In this document: positions 15,866 to 23,749 of the stretch, one piece after another
Position numbering within the stretch: position 1 is the first letter of the stretch
Layout: each line of letters opens with the position of its first letter
Source of the DNA: Desulfofundulus salinus
GTDB taxonomy: Bacteria > Bacillota > Desulfotomaculia > Desulfotomaculales > Desulfovirgulaceae
DNA: 64,000 nt
Assembly (NCBI RefSeq): GCF_003627965.1
Contig: NZ_RBWE01000001.1
Location: forward strand, 601,381-665,380
Reading direction: 5' to 3'
Position numbers and translations under genes: made by a program
The notes under the pieces: generated by a model
The model's database searches: none
What the model was told of the DNA's origin: nothing
What the model saw: only the letters and a program-made list of their open reading frames with translations

Positions 15866-17163
15866 CCCAACTTTTAGCAGCCCGGGCAGGGGAAGTAACG
15901 GCGGCCATGCGCCGGGTAGCTGACAGAGAAAGGGTGCCGGTGGAAGAAATTTTAAGGAAAGTAGCTGCCGGTACGGTGGTTATTCCGGCCAATAAAAACC
16001 ACGTCAACCTGGATCCCTGCGGCATCGGAGAGGGGTTGCGGACCAAAATCAATGCCAACCTGGGAACATCCACCGCCTTTGCCAGTATCGAGGACGAATT
16101 AATCAAACTGGAAACCGCCTTAAAGGCCGGGGCCGATGCGGTGATGGACCTTTCCACCGGAGGAGACCTGGATGGCTGTCGCCGGGCGATTATTGCCAGG
16201 AGTTCCGTACCCGTGGGTACCGTACCCATTTACCAGGCGGCAGTGGAAGTCCGGGAAAAACGGGGTAGTATTGTGAAGATGACGGCCGACGACCTTTTTG
16301 CCGTGATTGAAAAGCAGGCCGCCGATGGGGTGGACTTCATTACCGTGCACTGCGGGGTCACCCTGGAGGCCATTGGGCGCCTGCAAAGGCAGGGGCGCGT
16401 TACCGATATTGTCAGCCGGGGCGGTTCTTTCCTGGCCGGGTGGATGCTGCACAACGGCCGGGAGAACCCCCTTTATGAACAGTTTGACCGGCTGCTGGAA
16501 ATATGCCTGCGTTACGACGTCACCTTGAGCCTGGGGGACGGCCTGCGGCCGGGATGCCTGGCCGATGCCACCGACCGGGCCCAGATCCAGGAATTAATTG
16601 TACTGGGCGAACTGGTGGACCGGGCGCGGGCCGCGGGTGTGCAGGCCATGGTGGAAGGGCCGGGACACGTCCCCCTGGATCAGGTGGCAGCCAATGTACA
16701 GGTCCAGAAGACATTGTGTAAAGGGGCGCCCTTTTACGTTCTGGGTCCCCTGGTTACCGACGTGGCCCCCGGTTACGATCATATTACCGCCGCCATTGGG
16801 GGCGCGGTGGCCGCCATGGCCGGAGCGGACTTCCTGTGTTACGTAACCCCCTCCGAACACCTGGGGCTGCCTACCATAGATGATGTAAAGGAAGGTGTGG
16901 TGGCGTCCCGCATTGCCGCCCACGCGGCGGATCTGGTCAAGGGTGTGCCGGGAGCCCGGGAATGGGATCTGGCTATGGCCCGGGCCCGCAAGGCCCTGGA
17001 CTGGGAGGCCCAGATTAATCTGGCCATTGACCCGGAAAAAGCCCGTGCATACCGTGAGAAGCGCAACCCCGCCGGGACTAAGGCCTGCACCATGTGCGGC
17101 GACTTCTGTGCCATGGAGATTGTGGCCAGGTACCTGGGCGCGGAAAGGGTGGAAGAGTGCTGA
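15862..17163 (+). CDS. thiC: Phosphomethylpyrimidine synthase ThiC
   Basis: A 433-residue radical-SAM HMP-phosphate synthase that converts aminoimidazole ribotide to the thiamine pyrimidine. The C-terminal cluster motif CTMCGDFC (CxxCxxxxC type, near residue 415) is intact, and family segments [57 protein letters not shown] and [11 protein letters not shown] are present. It has the short N-terminus of anaerobe ThiC rather than the ~600-residue form. ATG 15862 overlaps the thiE stop. Confidence 0.96.
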   Translation: MTQLLAARAGEVTAAMRRVADRERVPVEEILRKVAAGTVVIPANKNHVNLDPCGIGEGLRTKINANLGTSTAFASIEDELIKLETALKAGADAVMDLSTGGDLDGCRRAIIARSSVPVGTVPIYQAAVEVREKRGSIVKMTADDLFAVIEKQAADGVDFITVHCGVTLEAIGRLQRQGRVTDIVSRGGSFLAGWMLHNGRENPLYEQFDRLLEICLRYDVTLSLGDGLRPGCLADATDRAQIQELIVLGELVDRARAAGVQAMVEGPGHVPLDQVAANVQVQKTLCKGAPFYVLGPLVTDVAPGYDHITAAIGGAVAAMAGADFLCYVTPSEHLGLPTIDDVKEGVVASRIAAHAADLVKGVPGAREWDLAMARARKALDWEAQINLAIDPEKARAYREKRNPAGTKACTMCGDFCAMEIVARYLGAERVEEC

Positions 17164-17178
17164 GGGGGTGGTAGAGCC

Positions 17179-18186
17179 TTGAAGCTCAGCGATCTGGGCG
17201 AATTTGGCCTCATAGACCGTTTGTCCCGGGATTTGATCAACCGGCCGGGAGAGGTGGTGCAGGGCATAGGGGATGACGCGGCGGTTTTAAATCTGGAAGG
17301 TCCCTGGTGGCTGTTGTTCACCACCGACATGCTGGTTGAAGGGGTCCACTTTTCGCTGGATTATGCCACTCCCGCCCAGGTAGGCATCAAGACTGTGTCG
17401 GTTAATGTGAGCGATATTGTGGCCATGGGCGGCTGGCCCGTCCACGGCGTGGTTTCCCTGGGCCTGCCTACCCGCCTGTTCGTGGAGGAAATAGAAGAAC
17501 TGTACCAGGGTATCAGGCGGGCTGCCGGTGAATATGGCCTCAATATCGTGGGTGGAGACACGGTGATGAGCCCGGAGCGGCTGGTAATAAACCTGGCCCT
17601 GCTGGGGTTCGTGGAAAAAGGCCGGGCGGTCTACCGCAGCGGGGCCAGGGTGGGGGACTTGATCTACGTAACTGGCAGTCTGGGTAAATCCGCAGCCGGG
17701 CTATACCTGTGCCAGCATCCGGATTTAACTATTGACCCCGGGATGGCAGCTTTCCTTAAGCAGGCTCACCTGGAGCCCCGGGTGAAATTGCGGGCCGGGC
17801 GGATTTTATCCAGCGCCGGGGTTACGGCCATGGATGACGTCAGCGATGGCCTGGCCGCCGAACTGCGGGAAATCTGCCGGGCCAGCGGTGTGGGCTGCCG
17901 GGTGCGGGCGGGGGATATTCCCGTGGATTACCGGGTAAGGACGGTGGCCGCCCTGGCCAATCACGACCCCCTGGATTGGGCCTTTTCCGGGGGGGAGGAT
18001 TTTGAGCTGGTCTTTACCGTTCCACCGGATTTAGCCCGGGGTGTGGAGGAAAAGCTTGCGGCGGCCGGGGAAGAATACCGGTGTATTGGTGAGATTATCC
18101 CGGCGGAAAAGGGAATGGTTTTGGAACTGGCCGGCGGCCGTTGCGTCCCCCTGGAGGCCCGCGGCTACGATCACTTTGCCCCTTAG
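17179..18186 (+). CDS. thiL: Thiamine-monophosphate kinase ThiL
   Basis: A 335-residue PurM/ThiL-fold kinase that phosphorylates thiamine phosphate to the active cofactor. Motifs: GIGDDAAVL (residues 32-40), FTTDMLVEGVHF, NVSDIVAMGG, NIVGGDTVMSP, AMDDVSDGLAAEL and FSGGEDFELVFT. It starts at TTG 17179 behind GGGGGTGG. With thiE-thiC it ends the TPP-regulated operon; the thiazole branch (thiG, thiH, thiS) is not in the window. Confidence 0.95.
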   Translation: MKLSDLGEFGLIDRLSRDLINRPGEVVQGIGDDAAVLNLEGPWWLLFTTDMLVEGVHFSLDYATPAQVGIKTVSVNVSDIVAMGGWPVHGVVSLGLPTRLFVEEIEELYQGIRRAAGEYGLNIVGGDTVMSPERLVINLALLGFVEKGRAVYRSGARVGDLIYVTGSLGKSAAGLYLCQHPDLTIDPGMAAFLKQAHLEPRVKLRAGRILSSAGVTAMDDVSDGLAAELREICRASGVGCRVRAGDIPVDYRVRTVAALANHDPLDWAFSGGEDFELVFTVPPDLARGVEEKLAAAGEEYRCIGEIIPAEKGMVLELAGGRCVPLEARGYDHFAP

Positions 18187-18215
18187 CCCTGAGGTTATTC
18201 AGCTCACAAAGAGTT

Positions 18216-18243
18216 TTGTCCCGGCCCGCCCATGGGTTATAAT
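18216..18243 (+). promoter_or_regulatory. Promoter of tsaE-tsaB-rimI
   Basis: TTGTCC at 18216-18221 and a perfect TATAAT at 18238-18243, 16-base spacer, in the gap between thiL and tsaE. Confidence 0.6.
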
Positions 18244-18290
18244 ACTGGCAGGCTTCTTTTTTACGTGTAGAATACGAATCAGGTGGTTTC

Positions 18291-18773
18291 ATGGCTTTGG
18301 TATGGCGAACCCGTTCTGCCGGGGAAACTGAAGAATTTGGCCGCCTTTTGGCCACCGTCTTACTTCCCGGGGATGTCCTGTGCCTGCACGGTGATCTGGG
18401 TGCGGGGAAAACGGTGCTGGCCCGGGGCATCGCCCGTGGCCTGGGGATCACCGGGCCGGTGACCAGTCCCACTTTTACTTTAATTAACGAATACTCCGGC
18501 CGGTTGCCCCTTTACCATATGGATGTCTACCGTTTGGACGGGCCCGGGGACATGGCCGACCTGGGCTATGAAGAATACTTCTATGGTGATGGAGTGACCC
18601 TGGTGGAGTGGGCGGGGCGGATCGAAGAGGTTTTGCCTTCCGAACGGCTGGACATTTACCTCAAGGGATTCCCCGGGGAGCCGGAATTACGGGAAATTCT
18701 TTTAATCCCCCGGGGAAAGCGCTATGAAGAACTGGTAAAGGAGCTGAGCGCCCTTGCTCGTGCTGGGTATTGA
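18291..18773 (+). CDS. tsaE: tRNA t6A ATPase TsaE
   Basis: A 160-residue P-loop protein with Walker A GDLGAGKT at residues 34-41 and family motifs TSPTFTLINEY, HMDVYRL and VEWAGRIEEVLP. It powers the TsaBDE complex that transfers threonylcarbamoyl to adenosine 37 of ANN-decoding tRNAs. The next gene, tsaB, starts inside its 3' end. ATG 18291 follows AGGTGG. tsaD is not in the window. Confidence 0.95.
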   Translation: MALVWRTRSAGETEEFGRLLATVLLPGDVLCLHGDLGAGKTVLARGIARGLGITGPVTSPTFTLINEYSGRLPLYHMDVYRLDGPGDMADLGYEEYFYGDGVTLVEWAGRIEEVLPSERLDIYLKGFPGEPELREILLIPRGKRYEELVKELSALARAGY

Positions 18774-19458
18774 GGCCGCCACTCCGGTGGCTGCAGTGGC
18801 CGTGGTACAAGGGGAAAGGGTGCTGGCCGAGCGGATGGTTAATAACCAGCGCACCCACTCGGTGAACCTCCTGCCCATGATCAAAGCGGTACTGGAAGAC
18901 GCCCGGGTTGCCCGGGAGGATCTGGGCGGTATCGCTGTTTCCTCGGGGCCCGGTTCTTTTACCGGCCTGCGCATAGGCATGGCCACGGCCAAAACCCTGG
19001 CCCAGGTCTGGGGGTTACCCATTGTGGGCATCAGCACCCTGGATGCCCTGGCGTATCCTTTAACCGGCCAGGGCGGGTTAATTTGCCCCATTCTTAACGC
19101 TCGAAAAGACGAGGTCTATGCGGCGGTATATCGAACGGTCGAGGGGAAACTGGAACGCCTGGAAGGTCCCATGGCGGTCCGGCCTGAGGAACTTGTTCGA
19201 CGCTTTGAACCCCTGGAGCTTCCCGTTACCCTGCTGGGCGACGGCGTGCCTATTTATGGCGAATTCTTTAAAAAACAACTAGGTAGCCGGGTTTTTCTGG
19301 CCCCGGGCAGTGCCATGTGGCCCCGGGGTGCCCCGGTGGCCGAACTGGGTTACCGGTTGCTGATGGCCGGGGAAGGAGAGGATCCCCTGGAACTATTGCC
19401 CAATTACATCCGGTTATCCGAAGCGGAAGTGAAATGGCTTCAAAAACAAAAAGGGTAA
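18754..19458 (+). CDS. tsaB: tRNA t6A scaffold protein TsaB
   Basis: A 234-residue ASKHA-fold protein (LVLGIEAATPVAAVAVVQG at the N-terminus, SSGPGSFTGLRIGMATAKTLA near residue 67). It holds TsaD in an active state but lacks the catalytic metal site. TTG 18754 lies 20 bases before the tsaE stop, with AAAGGAG upstream, so translation is coupled. Length is normal. Confidence 0.94.
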   Translation: MLVLGIEAATPVAAVAVVQGERVLAERMVNNQRTHSVNLLPMIKAVLEDARVAREDLGGIAVSSGPGSFTGLRIGMATAKTLAQVWGLPIVGISTLDALAYPLTGQGGLICPILNARKDEVYAAVYRTVEGKLERLEGPMAVRPEELVRRFEPLELPVTLLGDGVPIYGEFFKKQLGSRVFLAPGSAMWPRGAPVAELGYRLLMAGEGEDPLELLPNYIRLSEAEVKWLQKQKG

Positions 19459-19466
19459 GCCGGTGT

Positions 19467-19943
19467 ATGTCTATGGAACTGACTTTTGCCGAAATGTCCT
19501 GCGATCATCTGGATGAGGTACTGGCCATTGAGCAGGTCTCTTTTATCACTCCGTGGTCCCGCCATGCCTTTACATATGAATTGTTGCAAAACGAGTTTGC
19601 CGTATACATCGTCGTTCTGGCGGGTCAAAAGGTGGTCGGCTATGCCGGGATGTGGCTGGTTCTGGATGAGGCCCACGTGACCAATGTGGCCGTTCATCCC
19701 CAGTATCGCCGGCGCCATATCGGACGGAAACTGATGCAGGAACTCATGCGCCGGGCGGTCACGCTGGGAGCCAGCCGTATGACCCTTGAGGTGCGTACCT
19801 CCAACCACGTGGCCCGGCACCTTTATACATCCCTGGGTTTCGTAGAACGGGGCCGGCGCCGGGGATACTACACCGACACCAACGAGGACGCCGTGATCAT
19901 GTGGAAGGACCCTCTTGATGGCTTCACAGGAGGTGAGTACTAG
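19467..19943 (+). CDS. rimI: Ribosomal protein S18 alanine N-acetyltransferase-like GNAT enzyme
   Basis: A 158-residue GNAT acetyltransferase: AcCoA-binding segment VAVHPQYRRRHIGRKLMQELM (shown in part by the Q/R-x-x-G/R-x-G/A pattern), MTLEVRTSNHVARHLYTSLGF and RGRRRGYYTDTNEDAVIMWK match RimI. Position directly after tsaE-tsaB is the usual one. ATG 19467 is chosen because a longer in-frame extension from 19317 runs inside tsaB and reads as low-complexity out-of-frame sequence; the ribosome site (AAAGGG) is modest. Confidence 0.9.
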   Translation: MSMELTFAEMSCDHLDEVLAIEQVSFITPWSRHAFTYELLQNEFAVYIVVLAGQKVVGYAGMWLVLDEAHVTNVAVHPQYRRRHIGRKLMQELMRRAVTLGASRMTLEVRTSNHVARHLYTSLGFVERGRRRGYYTDTNEDAVIMWKDPLDGFTGGEY

Positions 19944-20090
19944 ATGAACCGTAACGTGCGCTTGCTGATCCGTCTGGCCGGCCTCGGGGTGGCCATGGTA
20001 GGGTTGCTGGCCAATTTACCCACGGGCTGGACCATTGGGCTGGTGGGTGCCGGTCTGGCCGCATTTTTACTGGCTGGGGGCGGGGGGTGA
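19944..20090 (+). CDS. Small 48-residue hydrophobic protein
   Basis: ATG 19944 directly follows the rimI stop and is preceded by AGGAGGTGAG (19928-19937), a near-perfect ribosome site. The product starts MNRNVRLLIRLAGLG and consists of two hydrophobic segments (about 6-24 and 29-45) joined by PTGWT, ending in a glycine run. It looks like a two-helix membrane peptide. I do not recognise a family; the strong ribosome site and clean frame argue that it is real. Confidence 0.6.
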   Translation: MNRNVRLLIRLAGLGVAMVGLLANLPTGWTIGLVGAGLAAFLLAGGGG

Positions 20091-20177
20091 GGTTGCTAAC
20101 AGCAGCGGGTGGTCAACCCGTATGATCTGAATAGCACCTGTAAGTTCGGTAACATTGGTAAAAAGATAAGTCAAGTC

Positions 20178-20206
20178 TTGACAACTTGTGAAAAATGTGT
20201 TAATTT
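20178..20206 (+). promoter_or_regulatory. Promoter of the tusA-hdr-dsrE cluster
   Basis: Consensus TTGACA (20178-20183), 17-base spacer, TAATTT (20201-20206). It is the only strong promoter seen upstream of the eight closely packed genes that follow. Confidence 0.6.
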
Positions 20207-20220
20207 ATACTCAATTAATA

Positions 20221-20258
20221 CCCTTACCGGTATTAGTATTTCCGTATACTGGTATGGG
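20221..20258 (+). promoter_or_regulatory. Imperfect 12-base inverted repeat, possible operator
   Basis: CCCTTACCGGTA (20221-20232) and TACTGGTATGGG (20247-20258) match as inverted repeats at 10 of 12 positions and start roughly at the expected transcription start. It may be an operator for a dimeric repressor or a 5' UTR hairpin. No regulator is known for it; the winged-helix protein at 25479 in the same cluster is one candidate. Confidence 0.4.
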
Positions 20259-20352
20259 TAGAAAGGATGCGCGCACTAGCGGAGGGCGACGTGTACCTCA
20301 AGCAAGGTAGCTGAAAATCTCATCCTAAATTTTTAAGGAGGCGAAAGTTTTT

Positions 20353-20607
20353 ATGACCACTGAGGAGCTGAAAAACATTAAGGCCAGCAAGGTTGTGGAC
20401 GCAAGGGGAGTTTCCTGCCCCGGACCGATTATGGCGGCAAAAAAGGCCATAGCGGATGTTAAGGTGGGAGAAATTATGGAAATTCTGGCCACTGACTCCG
20501 GATCTCAAAAAGATATTCCGGCCTGGGCCAAAAAAATGGGACACGAGTTTCTCGGTGTGATTGAAGAAGCCGGTTACTGGAAGCTCTACGTAAAGAGGAT
20601 GAAGTAA
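20353..20607 (+). CDS. tusA: TusA-family sulfur carrier protein
   Basis: An 84-residue TusA/SirA-fold protein. The sulfur-carrying cysteine is Cys22 in the CPxP motif (VSCPGP), followed by the family helix IMAAKKAIADVKVGEIMEI. TusA proteins shuttle persulfide sulfur between enzymes. AAGGAGG lies just upstream of ATG 20353. It is the first gene of a cluster with Hdr-type and DsrE-type genes, which points to sulfane sulfur transfer or disulfide chemistry rather than tRNA thiolation. Confidence 0.9.
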   Translation: MTTEELKNIKASKVVDARGVSCPGPIMAAKKAIADVKVGEIMEILATDSGSQKDIPAWAKKMGHEFLGVIEEAGYWKLYVKRMK

Positions 20608-20608
20608 T

Positions 20609-21037
20609 ATGCCCGGGCAGGTTAGCACAGGCAAAGATTTTTCCCCCAGAATCCTCGTCTTTTCCACAAACAACATTTCCGACCCGGGCATTGACCTCGC
20701 CGGCAGTTCCCACATGCACTACCCCCCTTCGGTTATGGTCATCAGCATGCCCTGCACCAGCGGCATCAAGCCCGAATGGATTTTATACGCGGTGGAAAAA
20801 GGTTTTGACGGAGTTTTTTTGGCCGCCGACGGGGAAGAATGCGCCTATCTTCCGGATTGTGCGGAAAGGACGTCTGATATCGTGCAAGAGGCACAGGAGC
20901 TTCTCGTCCGGAAGGGGTATGAGCCCCAAAGGGTGAGAATGTCGGCCATTTGCTCGGTCTGCGCCGGGCCGTTCACCAACCATATGAAAGAATTTTCCGA
21001 GTCTTTGAAGAAACTCGGACCCGCCAGGAAGGGATAA
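20609..21037 (+). CDS. MvhD-like hydrogenase iron-sulfur (delta) subunit family protein
   Basis: A 142-residue protein of the MvhD/FrhD family, small 2Fe-2S electron carriers that link hydrogenase or other donors to HdrA. Seen features: RILVFSTNN, VMVISMPCTSGIKPEWILYA, GFDGVFLAADGEECAYLPDC and MSAICSVCAGPF, with the family's five or so cysteines. It starts 1 base after the tusA stop and ends 3 bases before hdrA. No hydrogenase genes are near, so electrons may instead come from the NAD(P)H module inside the next protein; that is inference. Confidence 0.85.
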   Translation: MPGQVSTGKDFSPRILVFSTNNISDPGIDLAGSSHMHYPPSVMVISMPCTSGIKPEWILYAVEKGFDGVFLAADGEECAYLPDCAERTSDIVQEAQELLVRKGYEPQRVRMSAICSVCAGPFTNHMKEFSESLKKLGPARKG

Positions 21038-21040
21038 AGC

Positions 21041-23749
21041 ATGAGCTACGATGTTCTCGTGATCGGCAGCGGGATTGGGGGTATGGAGTCAGCCCTCAAA
21101 CTGGGTGACATGGGCTATCACGTCCTGCTGGTGGAAAAGGAAGCCAGTGTTGGCGGTAAAATGATTCTGTTGAGCAAGGTATTCCCAACCCTTGATTGTG
21201 CCAGCTGCATCTCCACGCCCAAAATGGCCGCCACAGTGCATCACCCCAATATTGAGGTAATGATTTATTCCGAAGTGGAGGAGATCAGGAGGCTCCAAAA
21301 CGGCAAGTTTAGCGTGAAGGTCCGCCAAAAGCCCACCTTTATTAACCAGACCCTGTGCACCGGCTGCCGGCAGTGTGAAATGAACTGTAACGTAGCGGTT
21401 CCGGATCAATTCAACTTCGATATGGTGGCCAGGAGGGCCGCTTATATCCCTTTCCCTCAGGCTGTTCCGAAAAAGGCCGTTATTGAGCGGGAGGGCACAT
21501 CCCCCTGTTCCTTCACCTGCCCGGCGGGCATAAAAGCCCATGGTTACATTGCCCTGGTCAGGGGTGGGAAATACCGGGAAGCCTTTGACCTGGTACTGGA
21601 AAACACACCCCTGGTGGGCAGCCTGGGCAGGGCCTGCTATGCACCCTGCGAAGGTGAGTGTACCAGGGGCAGCCTTGAGGGGCCCCTGCCCATCAGGAGA
21701 ATTAAACGTTTTATCGCCGACCGCTATTACCGGGAACACTCCGAGCCCGAATACAGCCCTCCAGAGGAACTTAAGGACAAAAGGGTCGCCATTGTGGGAG
21801 CGGGGCCGGCCGGCCTTACCGCCGCCTTCTTCCTGGCCAGGAAAGGCTACCGGGTGACCATTTTTGAAGCCCAGGCGCAGCCCGGCGGCATGTTGCGCAC
21901 GGCCATACCTTCCTTCAGGCTCCCCAAAGACGTGGTGGACAGGGATATCAAAAATGTAACGGCCCTGGGGGTGGAGATCAAAACAGGGGTGAAGGTGGAA
22001 GACCTGGAGGAGCTGAAAAATAGCGGCTTTGACGCCATATTCGTGGCCACCGGTACGCCGGGCGCTAAAAAGATGCGGGTTGAGGGCGAAGACCTGGACG
22101 GTGTGGTCGGCTCACTGGATTTCCTGCAGCAGGTGAACCTGGGCCAGAAGATCTCCCTCAAGGACAGGGCGGTCATCGTGGTGGGCGGCGGTAATGTGGC
22201 CATAGATGCGGCCAGGGTGGCCGTGAGGCTGGGCGCTAAAAGGGTGGTCGTGCAGTACCGGCGAAGTAGGGCCGAGATGCCCGCCCATGACTGGGAAATT
22301 ACGGCGGCGGAACGGGAAGGAGTAGAATTTCAATACTTAAGCGTGCCCAAAAGGTTTATCGGCCGGGATGGAAAACTAACCGAAGTTGAAAGTATGAAGA
22401 TGGAGCTGGGTGAACCGGATGCCGGCAGGAGGAGAAAGCCGAAACCGGTTGAGGGCTCCGAATACAGAATTGCGGCCGACATGGTCATTACTGCCGTCGG
22501 GCTTGAGCCCGAGACAAAAGCTTTTCAAAAGCTGCTGCGTATTAACGACAACCATACCATCAGCGTTGATCCGGAAACCTTACAGACCACGGTACCTTAT
22601 GTCTTTGCCGGGGGAGACGTGGTCACCGGGCCCTCCATGATTGTGAACGCCGTCGCCCAGGGTAGACGGGCGGCTTTCTTCATCGACCGCTATTTAAAAG
22701 GGGAGGAGCTTAAAGGGGCAGATTTTGATTACAGGACGCCGGTTGTGGATAAGGAAAAGGTTCTGGCCAGACAGCAAAGCTACCGGACCCTTTTCCCGGT
22801 GGGGAGTGGCGAAATCCTGCGGGAGAAACCCGGCGATTTTTCGGAAACGGAACTTCCTCTGAATGAAGAACAAGCGCGGTACAGCGCAGGAAGATGCCTT
22901 GACTGCGGGATATGCTCCGAATGCCGTCAGTGTGTGGCCACCTGTCCGGCCAATGCCGTTGACCTGTCCATGAAGGAAGAGAAAAAGGAGTTTCAAGTCA
23001 ATGCCGTGATCATAGCCACCGGATTTCAACTTTTCCCCGCCCATCAAAAGCCGCAATACGGATACGGGAAATTTAAAAACGTCATTACCGGCATGCAGAT
23101 GGACCGCTTGCTGGCACCCACCAGGCCATATAACGGTGTGTTGAGACCCTCCGACGGCAAGGTTCCCGAGAGCATAGCCTTTGTCCTCTGTACCGGGTCA
23201 AGGGACCAGTCCGTAAACAACCCCCTGTGTTCCAGGGTATGCTGCATGTATTCGGTCAAGCAAAATCAGCTCGTCATGGGTGCGCTGCCTCTTGCGGACG
23301 TGACGGTTTATTACATCGATGTGCGGGCCTTCGGCAAAGGGTATGAGGAGTTTTACGACCAGGCAAGGGCCATGGGTGCCAATTTTGTAAAGGGGAGAAT
23401 TGCCAGGATCGAGGAAAAGGAAGACGGCAATCTCATTCTTTACTATGAAGACATCGATAACGGCGGGAAGCTGGCCCGGGCGGAACACGACCTGGTGGTT
23501 CTATCCGTAGGACTTCTCCCCAATCCCCAGGTACAAAATCTGTTTGCAGGCGAGAAACTGGAATTAGATGAGTACCTTTTCGTCAAGGAAGTGGATGAGG
23601 ACCTGAACCCGGGCAAAACAAGTATCGATGGGGTCTTCGTGGCCGGGGCTGCTTCCGGTGCCAGGGACATACCCGACTCCATATTGCATGCCGGGGCGGC
23701 TGCAGCTCAGGCGGCAGCCTATGTGGAAAGGATAAGGGGGACAAGATGA
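21041..23749 (+). CDS. HdrA-type flavoprotein with a nested GltD/NfnB-like module
   Basis: A 902-residue protein with unusual order. Residues 1-145 are the HdrA N-terminus (VLVIGSGIGGMESALKLGD, FPTLDCASCI, ferredoxin motif CTGCRQCEMNC, then IPFPQAVP). Residues about 150-615 are a complete GltD/NfnB-like unit: CSFTCPAGIKAHGYI, CYAPCEGECTRG, FAD fold VAIVGAGPAGLTAAFFLARKG and a second nucleotide fold VIVVGGGNVAIDAARVAVRLG. HdrA resumes at ECRQCVATCPANAVDL and runs to the end (VLCTGSRDQ, CSRVCCMYSVKQ, GVFVAGAASGARDIPDSI). Two FADs, several clusters and an NAD(P)H site are expected. It is adjacent to mvhD-like and a second hdrA. Confidence 0.9.
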   Translation: MSYDVLVIGSGIGGMESALKLGDMGYHVLLVEKEASVGGKMILLSKVFPTLDCASCISTPKMAATVHHPNIEVMIYSEVEEIRRLQNGKFSVKVRQKPTFINQTLCTGCRQCEMNCNVAVPDQFNFDMVARRAAYIPFPQAVPKKAVIEREGTSPCSFTCPAGIKAHGYIALVRGGKYREAFDLVLENTPLVGSLGRACYAPCEGECTRGSLEGPLPIRRIKRFIADRYYREHSEPEYSPPEELKDKRVAIVGAGPAGLTAAFFLARKGYRVTIFEAQAQPGGMLRTAIPSFRLPKDVVDRDIKNVTALGVEIKTGVKVEDLEELKNSGFDAIFVATGTPGAKKMRVEGEDLDGVVGSLDFLQQVNLGQKISLKDRAVIVVGGGNVAIDAARVAVRLGAKRVVVQYRRSRAEMPAHDWEITAAEREGVEFQYLSVPKRFIGRDGKLTEVESMKMELGEPDAGRRRKPKPVEGSEYRIAADMVITAVGLEPETKAFQKLLRINDNHTISVDPETLQTTVPYVFAGGDVVTGPSMIVNAVAQGRRAAFFIDRYLKGEELKGADFDYRTPVVDKEKVLARQQSYRTLFPVGSGEILREKPGDFSETELPLNEEQARYSAGRCLDCGICSECRQCVATCPANAVDLSMKEEKKEFQVNAVIIATGFQLFPAHQKPQYGYGKFKNVITGMQMDRLLAPTRPYNGVLRPSDGKVPESIAFVLCTGSRDQSVNNPLCSRVCCMYSVKQNQLVMGALPLADVTVYYIDVRAFGKGYEEFYDQARAMGANFVKGRIARIEEKEDGNLILYYEDIDNGGKLARAEHDLVVLSVGLLPNPQVQNLFAGEKLELDEYLFVKEVDEDLNPGKTSIDGVFVAGAASGARDIPDSILHAGAAAAQAAAYVERIRGTR

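Noticed and set aside
20187..20204. Rex-like site TTGTGAA near the tusA promoter
   Set aside because: Only the left half matches the Rex palindrome; the right half does not, so it is not reported as a site.
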